A DNA stretch of 5,005 bases, from assembly GCA_030765665.1 (NCBI GenBank), contig JAVCCD010000020.1:1-5005 (forward strand), given 5' to 3'. Below the pieces are notes generated by a model. The model did no database searches. It was not told the DNA's origin and was given only the letters and a program-made list of their open reading frames with translations. The position numbers and the translations under genes are program-made. Positions 1-4,975 of the stretch are shown here, piece after piece. Origin of the DNA: Candidatus Tenebribacter mawsonii. Its GTDB lineage: Bacteria > Cloacimonadota > Cloacimonadia > Cloacimonadales > TCS61. Numbering within the stretch: position 1 is the stretch's first letter; each line of letters begins with the position of its first letter.

Positions 1-114
1 GAGAGGTCACTTATTATGCCCGAAGAAATTAAAATTGGTTGTGCCAGACCTACAGGTGGACCTGTGGCTGACAATATGAAAACTGACACAAAGGAAGAAC
101 CTATTGAAACTAAG

Positions 115-121
115 AAGGAGG
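115..121 (+). promoter_or_regulatory. Ribosome binding site that favours the 127 start of prxU
   Basis: AAGGAGG lies five bases before ATG 127. It is much stronger than AGAGG at 2-6, nine bases before the alternative in-frame ATG at 16, and so supports the short form of the protein. Confidence 0.75.
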
Positions 122-126
122 AAAAT

Positions 127-735
127 ATGATCAAGGTTGGACAAAAAGCACCGGATTTTACAGCACCGGCTTATCAAAAAGGAAAATTTATTAATGTTAA
201 ATTATCAGATTATTTAGGAAAGTGGGTCGTGCTCTGTTTTTATCCGGGCGACTTCACATTCGTGTGAGCTACCGAAGTATCGGCAGTTGCCGATAAATAT
301 CCTGAATTCCAAAAGCTCGGAGTTGAAGTTCTTTCTATGAGTGTAGACAGTGTATTTGTACACAAAATGTGGGACGAAAATGAACTTTCTAAAATGGTGA
401 AAGGTGGGATACCCTATGCTATGATGTCTGATGCCGGTGGAAAAGTCGGCCAAATTTATGGTATCTATGATGAAGCCGGTGGAGTGGAAACCCGCGGTCG
501 TTTTATTATTGATCCGGATGGAAATGTGCAGGGATATGAAGTGCTCACACCACCCGTAGGTAGAAATGTGAATGAAACACTGCGACAGATCCAGGCGTTC
601 CAATTAGTAAGAAAAACTAAAGGTGGTGAAGCTACACCTTCCGGTTGGAAACCAGGTAAAATGACGCTTAAACCAGAACCGGAACTGGTTGGAAAAGTAT
701 GGGAAGTTTGGACGACTGATAAAGCATTTGATTAA
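127..735 (+). CDS. prxU: Selenocysteine-containing peroxiredoxin (PrxU type, AhpC/TSA family), read through in-frame UGA
   Basis: Thiol-specific antioxidant enzyme of the AhpC/Prx1 fold that reduces hydrogen peroxide and organic peroxides in the cytoplasm; 202 residues including Sec, a normal Prx length. The frame is continuous except for a TGA at 265-267, exactly where the family has its peroxidatic cysteine. The motif reads P40-xxx-T44-xx-U47 within FYPGDFTFV-U-ATE, and the family signature resumes directly after it. The conserved active-site arginine is R123 (in TRGRFIIDPDG). After the UGA the frame contains no cysteine, so the usual C-terminal resolving Cys is absent: the EVCPA-like site reads EATPSG. 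C37 is the only other thiol. I chose ATG 127 because it has a near-perfect Shine-Dalgarno and gives the standard N-terminus MIKVGQKAPDF. The frame stays open upstream, and ATG 16 (AGAGG at 2-6) would add 37 residues with a charged linker. Known PrxU proteins also carry Sec at about position 47 (family knowledge). A nonsense mutation is the alternative, but the SECIS-like hairpin argues against it. Confidence 0.9.
265..267 (+). other. In-frame UGA recoded as selenocysteine
   Basis: TGA codon replacing the peroxidatic Cys codon of the peroxiredoxin. Homologous protein sequence runs in the same frame on both sides, and a hairpin starts 11 bases downstream. An automatic annotation would cut the gene here and restart at ATG 337, giving two false fragments. 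Confidence 0.88.
278..295 (+). promoter_or_regulatory. Bacterial SECIS-like hairpin
   Basis: A perfect 7-bp stem (TATCGGC, 278-284, with GCCGATA, 289-295) closes the tetraloop AGTT (285-288). The loop begins 17 nucleotides after the UGA and has G at its second position. Bacterial SECIS elements, which bind SelB, lie inside the coding region immediately 3' of the UGA, with an apical loop about 16-37 nucleotides downstream carrying a G near its start; this hairpin meets those rules. It is translated as part of the enzyme. Confidence 0.82.
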
Positions 736-754
736 AAATTAAACTATAAATATC

Positions 755-791
755 AAGCCTTTGGTTTATTAAAGTAGATCAGAGGCTTTTT
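755..791 (+). terminator. Rho-independent-type terminator of prxU
   Basis: AAGCCTTTG (755-763) pairs with CAGAGGCTT (780-788) through nine base pairs including one G-U wobble, with a 16-base loop, and is followed by a short T run (through 791). It starts about 20 bases after the prxU stop codon. The long loop and short T tract make it moderate rather than textbook. Confidence 0.65.
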
Positions 792-822
792 CTATTTGCA
801 ATGATGAGAGATGTTATTAATT

Positions 823-842
823 CCCACGACTAAAGTCATGGG
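823..842 (+). repeat. Short palindrome (REP-like hairpin)
   Basis: CCCACGACT (823-831) and AGTCATGGG (834-842) are inverted copies with one mismatch (a G-U pair on the bottom strand) around AA. It is the most GC-rich palindrome in the intergenic stretch and is followed by CTATTTTCTG. It looks like a dispersed intergenic palindrome or one arm of an IS200/IS605-type end, but no transposase gene is nearby. The family is not identified. Confidence 0.5.
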
Positions 843-872
843 CTATTTTCTGCTTTCCTTTTTTATTTCTTT

Positions 873-952
873 TCGTCACTTCTTCCTTAAGAGAACAACG
901 TACAAGATACGTCCCTTCTTCGCCAGCTTCGACGTGGCAGGCAGAATGACGA
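873..952. repeat. 80-bp element with imperfect terminal inverted repeats (MITE-like or dispersed intergenic repeat)
   Basis: The left end TCGTCACTTCTTCCT (873-887) matches the reverse complement of the right end (939-952, TCGTCATTCTGCCT) at 13 of 14 positions with one gap. Inside is a perfect 5-bp inverted repeat, ACGTA (898-902) and TACGT (908-912), plus a GCCA...TGGC pair near 922-938. The segment is richer in GC than the surrounding T-rich DNA, has no useful ORF, and is followed by eight T (956-963). On the bottom strand it begins TCGTCATTCTG, similar in style to dispersed intergenic repeats of Bacteroidota-like genomes. A transcript hairpin plus T tract is an alternative reading. Confidence 0.5.
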
Positions 953-995
953 CCATTTTTTTTCTTGTTCTTCTTTCATAATTTTACTTTTCTAA

Positions 996-1045
996 TTGAC
1001 ACATTACCAAAGCTTTAACAATTTCGAATGTGATAATGTTACATT
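996..1045 (+). promoter_or_regulatory. Promoter-like region with TTGACA, extended -10-like TGTGATAAT and a dyad
   Basis: TTGACA lies at 996-1001. TGTGATAAT (1029-1037) resembles an extended -10 but is too far from that box to be its partner. A 19-bp imperfect dyad centred on 1036 has perfect arms AATGT (1027-1031) and ACATT (1041-1045) and overlaps the -10-like element, as an operator would. The half-site TGTGA recalls CRP/FNR-family sites, though the spacing is not canonical. It lies 28-77 bases before the mini-ORF at 1073. Confidence 0.4.
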
Positions 1046-1060
1046 GTGTTGAACAAAGAA

Positions 1061-1066
1061 AAGGAG
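1061..1066 (+). promoter_or_regulatory. Ribosome binding site of the 11-codon mini-ORF
   Basis: AAGGAG sits six bases before ATG 1073. It is as good a Shine-Dalgarno as those of the real genes here, and is the main reason to take the mini-ORF seriously. Confidence 0.5.
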
Positions 1067-1072
1067 AAAATT

Positions 1073-1108
1073 ATGAAATGTTTTAACAAAACTATTTTAC
1101 ACTGTTAA
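1073..1108 (+). CDS. Possible leader peptide (11 residues) ahead of the restriction-modification gene
   Basis: The ORF encodes MKCFNKTILHC and ends with TAA at 1106-1108. It has a well-spaced AAGGAG and an upstream promoter-like region. Its last eight codons form the 5' arm and loop of the hairpin at 1084-1120, so a translating ribosome would prevent or disrupt that hairpin. This arrangement resembles leader-peptide attenuation, but the peptide has no run of one amino acid to name an effector. It could also be the stub of a gene lost by deletion. No homolog is recognised. Confidence 0.35.
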   Translation: MKCFNKTILHC

Positions 1109-1120
1109 ATAGTTTTGTTA
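1084..1120 (+). terminator. Strong AT-rich stem-loop, possible attenuator
   Basis: A perfect 14-bp stem (1084-1097 with 1107-1120; core AACAAAACTATTT / AAATAGTTTTGTT) encloses a 9-base loop. Only two pairs are G-C and no clean T tract follows, so a simple intrinsic terminator is uncertain. It lies 84 bases before the restriction gene start and overlaps the mini-ORF. An attenuator, an mRNA stabiliser or a protein-binding hairpin are all possible. Confidence 0.5.
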
Positions 1121-1158
1121 TTGACACTTATCCTTTTCGTTTTCAATTTCGATTTTGC
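1121..1158 (+). promoter_or_regulatory. Second TTGACA promoter-like block, upstream of the type IIL gene
   Basis: TTGACA (1121-1126) stands 84 bases before the restriction gene start. TTGACAC and a downstream CAATTTCGA (1144-1152) recur with the same 16-base spacing at 996-1027. No good TATAAT-like -10 is visible at normal spacing. It is a candidate promoter for the restriction/protease unit because of the TTGACA, its position and the repetition. Confidence 0.35.
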
Positions 1159-1204
1159 TTATTTCAATAAGCTAAAAAACAAAAAAATATTCTCAGGATG
1201 AATT

Positions 1205-3946
1205 ATGGCATTAAGTTGGAATGAAATAAAAGATAGAGCGTTACAATTCTCAAAAGAGTGGATTGATGAAACAAGAGAACGAGCTGAGAAAGACACATTT
1301 TGGAATGACTTTTTTAATGTCTTCGGAATTTCACGCAGACGTGTTGCAACTTTTGAAGAACCTGTAAAAAAACTCGGAGATAAACAAGGTTTTGTAGATT
1401 TATTTTGGAAAGGAACATTACTTGTTGAACATAAATCTAAAGGAAAAGATTTAGACAAAGCTTATGAACAAGCAACTGATTATTTCCCTGGTCTCAAAGA
1501 ACATGAACTTCCAAAATATATTATAATTTCTGACTTTGAAAAAATCAAACTTTACGATCTGGAAGAAAAAACAGAACATGAATTCCAATTAAAAGATTTT
1601 TATAAAAACGTGAAACTTTTTGGTTTCATTGCCGGTTATCAAAAGCGAACTTTTAAAGAAGAAGATCCTGTAAATGTTAAAGCTGCTGAATTAATGGGAA
1701 AACTTCACGATCAACTTAAAAATTTTGGTTATGAAGGACACCCTTTAGAAGTTTTCTTGGTTCGTCTTTTATTCTGCTTATTTGCAGATGATACAGGAAT
1801 TTTTGAAAAAGATATTTTTAAAGAATTTATAGATACAAAAACCAATGAAGACGGAAGCAATTTAGGAGCTTTAATTGCTCAATTTTTCCAGGTATTAAAT
1901 ACACCAGAAGAAAAACGTTTAACAAATCTTGATGAACATCTCAATGCATTTCCGTATATAAATGGAAAGCTATTTGAAGAGACTCTACCAATTGCAGCAT
2001 TTAATTCTAAAATGAGGGATATTTTACTTGAAGCATCTTCTCTTGATTGGGGAAAAATTTCACCTGCAATTTTTGGCTCATTATTTCAATCTGTAATGAA
2101 CCCGGAAGAGCGTAGAAATCTTGGTGCACATTACACATCAGAAAAAAATATACTCAAACTTATCAAACCTCTTTTTCTTGATGAACTGAGAGAAGAATTT
2201 AAGAAAATTAAATCAAGTAAACCCAAACTCCATGAATTTCATAAAAAACTATCAACTCTCAAATTTCTCGATCCTGCTTGTGGAAGCGGAAACTTTTTAA
2301 TTATTACTTATAGAGAATTAAGACAACTGGAAATTGAAATTCTACGTGAGTTATTTAAAAGTGACGAGCTTGTTACTGATATTTCAGATATTGTTTGGCT
2401 TGATGTTGATCAATTCTATGGAATTGAATACGATGAATTTGCAGCTCGAATTACCGAAACTGCCATGTGGCTCATCGACCATCAAATGAATATGAAAATT
2501 TCTGAAGAATTTGGTCAGTATTTTGCCCGTTTACCTCTTAAAAAAGCTGCTAAAATAGTGAACACAAATGCCTTGCGAATTGACTGGCAAGAAGTTGTTC
2601 CCAAAACAGAACTTTCCTATATTTTAGGAAATCCTCCGTTTATTGGAAAAAAAGAACAAAATAAAGACCAAAAAAAAGATTTAATGACCATTTATTCAGG
2701 AGTGAAAGGGGTAGGAGTAATGGACTATGTGACGTGTTGGTATATTTTATCAGCGCAATACATACAAAACACTAAAATTAAAGTAGCATTTGTCTCAACC
2801 AATTCAATTGCACAGGGCGAGCAAGTCGGAATTATGTGGAATGAATTATTTAATAAGTTTCAAATAAAAATTCATTTTGCTCATAGAACCTTTAATTGGA
2901 AAAATAAGGCAAAAAGTAATGCTGCAGTTCATGTTGTAATTATTAGTATTGCGAATTTTGACTTAAAAAGTAAATCAATATTTGAATATGATGATATAAA
3001 TGCTGAACCTCATGAAAGAAAAGTAAAAAATATAAATCCTTACTTGGTTGAAGGGAACGATTTATTTATCGTTAATAGAAAAAAACCAATTTGTAACGTA
3101 AGCAAAATGAACTATGGCAGTATGCCAATTGACAACGGCCACTTAATCCTTAATGATGAAGAAAAAATAGATATTATTAAAAAAGAACCGATTGTTGAAC
3201 AAATGTTAAGACAATACACTGGTGGCTATGAATTTATAAATAAAAAAAAAAGATGGTGTTTGTGGTTAGGGAATATAAATCCAAATATCATCAAAAAATC
3301 CAAATATGTTTTAAATAAAATCAATGAAACAAAAAGCTTTCGTCTTCAAAGCAAAAGGGAAGCAACAAATAAACTATCAAATACGCCAGCATTATTTGGA
3401 GAAATTAGACAACCAAATGACGATTATTTAATAATCCCCAAAGTTTCATCCGAAACAAGAAAATATATACCAATTGGAATTCTAAATTCCGAAATTATTA
3501 CAAGTGGTAGTGCATTAGTTGTACCTGATGCTAGCCTTTTTGAACTGGGTGTTCTTACTTCTGAAATGCATATGGCATGGGTTAAATATACATGTGGAAG
3601 AATGAAAAGTGATTATCAATATTCAGCAAGTATTGTTTACAACAATTTCCCATGGGCAAAAAATCCAAGCGAAAAGAATAAAAAGAAAGTAGAAATCAAA
3701 GCTCAAAAAATTCTGGATGTTAGAATAGAATTTCCAGATAGTAGTTTGGCAGATCTGTACGATCCACTCAGCATGCCGCCAAAACTTGTTAAAGCACATC
3801 AAGAACTAGATAAAGCTGTAGATCTGTGTTATCGTCCACAAGTCTTTATAAATGAAACTGCCAGAATAGAATTTTTATTTGAGCTTTATAATGAATACAC
3901 AATGCCGATATTAATAGAGGAAAAGAAAACTAAGAAGAAAAAATAA
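1205..3946 (+). CDS. MmeI-family type IIL restriction-modification enzyme (fused endonuclease / N6-adenine methyltransferase)
   Basis: A single-chain restriction enzyme and DNA methyltransferase of 913 residues (MmeI has about 919), apparently intact. Domains in order: N-terminal PD-ExK nuclease with D65, E75 and K77 in the D-x9-E-x-K spacing of MmeI (FVDLF...LLVEHKSKG); a helical spacer, about 150-300; a gamma-class N6-adenine methyltransferase with GAHYTS (307-312), SAM motif I FLDPACGSGNF (354-364), GIEYDEF near 406-412 and catalytic NPPF (476-479); a target recognition domain, about 600-820; and a C-terminal helical domain ending in a lysine-rich tail. Family members need SAM to cut, cleave about 20 bases to one side of an asymmetric site, and protect host DNA by methylating one strand, so no separate methyltransferase or specificity subunit is required. 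The start is set by the family N-terminus MALSWNEIK and AGGA at 1195-1198. K801-S-D803 in GRMKSDYQYS is the TRD pair that sets the last base of the site. A downstream protease gene is probably co-transcribed. Confidence 0.94.
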   Translation: MALSWNEIKDRALQFSKEWIDETRERAEKDTFWNDFFNVFGISRRRVATFEEPVKKLGDKQGFVDLFWKGTLLVEHKSKGKDLDKAYEQATDYFPGLKEHELPKYIIISDFEKIKLYDLEEKTEHEFQLKDFYKNVKLFGFIAGYQKRTFKEEDPVNVKAAELMGKLHDQLKNFGYEGHPLEVFLVRLLFCLFADDTGIFEKDIFKEFIDTKTNEDGSNLGALIAQFFQVLNTPEEKRLTNLDEHLNAFPYINGKLFEETLPIAAFNSKMRDILLEASSLDWGKISPAIFGSLFQSVMNPEERRNLGAHYTSEKNILKLIKPLFLDELREEFKKIKSSKPKLHEFHKKLSTLKFLDPACGSGNFLIITYRELRQLEIEILRELFKSDELVTDISDIVWLDVDQFYGIEYDEFAARITETAMWLIDHQMNMKISEEFGQYFARLPLKKAAKIVNTNALRIDWQEVVPKTELSYILGNPPFIGKKEQNKDQKKDLMTIYSGVKGVGVMDYVTCWYILSAQYIQNTKIKVAFVSTNSIAQGEQVGIMWNELFNKFQIKIHFAHRTFNWKNKAKSNAAVHVVIISIANFDLKSKSIFEYDDINAEPHERKVKNINPYLVEGNDLFIVNRKKPICNVSKMNYGSMPIDNGHLILNDEEKIDIIKKEPIVEQMLRQYTGGYEFINKKKRWCLWLGNINPNIIKKSKYVLNKINETKSFRLQSKREATNKLSNTPALFGEIRQPNDDYLIIPKVSSETRKYIPIGILNSEIITSGSALVVPDASLFELGVLTSEMHMAWVKYTCGRMKSDYQYSASIVYNNFPWAKNPSEKNKKKVEIKAQKILDVRIEFPDSSLADLYDPLSMPPKLVKAHQELDKAVDLCYRPQVFINETARIEFLFELYNEYTMPILIEEKKTKKKK

Positions 3947-3990
3947 TGAAAACCACTAATACTTATAATAATTCTGAGGAGAGTTTATGA
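3946..3990 (+). CDS. 14-codon bridging mini-ORF between the restriction and protease genes
   Basis: The ORF encodes MKTTNTYNNSEESL. Its ATG overlaps the upstream TAA (TAATG, 3944-3948) and its TGA (3988-3990) overlaps the ATG of the protease gene (ATGA, 3987-3990). It has no Shine-Dalgarno of its own. If translated by re-initiation it would carry ribosomes from the restriction gene onto the protease gene; as a peptide it is unlikely to have a function. It may equally be chance. Confidence 0.2.
   Translation: MKTTNTYNNSEESL
3976..3981 (+). promoter_or_regulatory. Ribosome binding site of the CPBP protease gene
   Basis: GAGGAG lies five bases before ATG 3987, so the gene can initiate independently. 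No promoter-like element is evident in the 40-base gap, which supports co-transcription with the restriction gene. Confidence 0.7.
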
Positions 3991-4721
3991 ATAAGTTATT
4001 GAAAAAGCCAATGATCGTACTTATATTAGTATTGATGCTGGGGTATGTTATAATAACCTGCTCCGGTAAGATCTCTTCACAATTAGTGAAATTATTACCG
4101 GAAATTTTCCAAACTGATTTTTATCTAAAAAATATAAGCTTTAAATTCTTATTTGTGCTATTCTCAATTGTAACAATGCTGCTGATACCAACAATGAAAC
4201 TTAGTGATTTCGGATTGAAATTACCAAAGAGAATAAATTATTTCAAACTTATCTGGCAGACTGTTGCTTTAACATTAGGTGGTGGAATTGTTTATGGATT
4301 GCTTTTTATGGGATTATTGCGAAATCTCTTTGGTGATACTAACGAAATGGGATTCCCGGATAGCGGATCTTTCCTGAAAATAATTATTGTTGTATGGTTA
4401 TGGTCGAGTATTTGTGAAGAAATTTTTAACAGAGGTTTGATACAATCATTACTTAATATTTTTAAAAAATACAAATTTTGCAAGCTTACTCTTTCTGTTT
4501 GGATTTCCGGAATAATATTCGGAGCAATGCATTTCTCTGTATTTAAATTCAGTAGTTCAATCTTTTTTGTATTGTTCATTGTTTTTAATGCAACTACTAT
4601 CGGAGTTCTCGCTGCCTATTATCGAGAAAAATCCGAAAGTGTTTATCCGGCAATCATGGTCCATATTTTGGGCAATGTTGCAGGTTCATTACCTTTATTG
4701 ATCAAAGCTATATTTACATAG
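3987..4721 (+). CDS. CPBP family intramembrane glutamic metalloprotease (Abi / Rce1-like)
   Basis: Membrane-embedded protease of the CPBP (Abi, CAAX protease/bacteriocin-processing) family; 244 residues with about six to eight hydrophobic segments, beginning with a short basic N-terminus and a helix at about 8-26. All family motifs are intact: E144-E145-xxx-R149 (CEEIFNRG), F178-xxx-H182 (FGAMHF) and H226-xxx-N230 (HILGN), which supply the catalytic glutamate and the histidines thought to position water or metal. Bacterial relatives act in bacteriocin processing or self-immunity, in membrane-protein turnover or in phage defence; the substrate here is unknown. It follows the type IIL gene by 40 bases in the same direction with a good ribosome binding site, suggesting one transcription unit. 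The family is certain; the link to restriction is inference from context. Confidence 0.92.
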   Translation: MNKLLKKPMIVLILVLMLGYVIITCSGKISSQLVKLLPEIFQTDFYLKNISFKFLFVLFSIVTMLLIPTMKLSDFGLKLPKRINYFKLIWQTVALTLGGGIVYGLLFMGLLRNLFGDTNEMGFPDSGSFLKIIIVVWLWSSICEEIFNRGLIQSLLNIFKKYKFCKLTLSVWISGIIFGAMHFSVFKFSSSIFFVLFIVFNATTIGVLAAYYREKSESVYPAIMVHILGNVAGSLPLLIKAIFT

Positions 4722-4729
4722 AAATTCAA

Positions 4730-4819
4730 ATGAATAATAAAAAAGAAATATTGAAAACAGTTAATACATATAAAACGACTGCGAAGTATTATCTTATTGA
4801 ATTATATTTGAGAGATTAA
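4730..4819 (+). CDS. Doubtful small ORF of 29 codons
   Basis: Begins eight bases after the protease stop. It is lysine- and tyrosine-rich, starting MNNKKEILKT and ending YLIELYLRD, and would form a single amphipathic helix. No Shine-Dalgarno is visible and nothing is recognised. It may be the relic of a gene, or chance in AT-rich DNA. Confidence 0.15.
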   Translation: MNNKKEILKTVNTYKTTAKYYLIELYLRD

Positions 4820-4830
4820 TGCATCCTCCT

Positions 4831-4846
4831 GTTGGCAAATGCTAAC
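4831..4846 (+). repeat. Small hairpin downstream of the protease gene
   Basis: GTTGGC (4831-4836) pairs with GCTAAC (4841-4846) around AAAT with one G-U wobble. No T tract follows, so it is a weak terminator candidate at best. It is the only hairpin I see between the protease and the next gene. Confidence 0.25.
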
Positions 4847-4911
4847 CTTACACCTCTTATCATTCTTTAGTGTTGGGAAAAACCAATATTAACGAGCAAT
4901 ATTTTTAATTG

Positions 4912-4944
4912 TTGACAAGATATCACTAAAATTGTTTGTAGATA
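4912..4944 (+). promoter_or_regulatory. Candidate promoter of the gene starting at 4976
   Basis: TTGACA (4912-4917) is a perfect -35-like hexamer 64 bases before the start codon. The -10 is unclear: TTTGTA at 4935-4940 has the right spacing but is a poor match, and TAGATA at 4939-4944 fits better but is too distant. The spacing of TTGACA to a start codon resembles the blocks at 996 and 1121. Confidence 0.4.
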
Positions 4945-4962
4945 CCAACATTAAGTACAAAT

Positions 4963-4968
4963 AGGAGG
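4963..4968 (+). promoter_or_regulatory. Ribosome binding site of the truncated 3' gene
   Basis: AGGAGG, seven bases before ATG 4976, a strong site. A GTG at 4973 is also in frame but would sit too close to it. Confidence 0.7.
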
Positions 4969-4975
4969 ATTAGTG

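Noticed and set aside
3..32. Possible end of an upstream gene in another frame (EVTYYARRN, stop at 30-32)
   Set aside because: Only nine residues are visible and none is recognisable. It could be real, but the window offers no support.
265..267. prxU as a pseudogene with a nonsense mutation
   Set aside because: The rest of the frame is undamaged, the UGA falls precisely on the catalytic Cys codon, and a correctly spaced hairpin follows.
214..603. 129-residue ORF on the minus strand
   Set aside because: It lies wholly antisense to the peroxiredoxin, whose protein is clearly conserved, and its translation resembles no family.
337..735. Independent 132-residue protein starting at ATG 337
   Set aside because: It is the C-terminal two thirds of the selenocysteine peroxiredoxin. 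It starts in the middle of the fold, has no ribosome binding site and lacks the catalytic residue.
736..1204. CRISPR array, tRNA or riboswitch in the long gap
   Set aside because: There are no regularly spaced repeats, no cloverleaf and no conserved riboswitch core. Only the palindromes, the 80-bp element and the leader region described are visible.
1198..1224. ATG 1198 as the start ahead of the restriction gene
   Set aside because: It is in another frame, stops after eight codons and would sit too close to the AGGA motif.
1159..1458. 99-residue ORF on the minus strand
   Set aside because: It is antisense to the start of the type IIL gene and has no recognisable content.
4292..4579. 95-residue ORF on the minus strand
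   Set aside because: It is antisense to the catalytic core of the CPBP protease.
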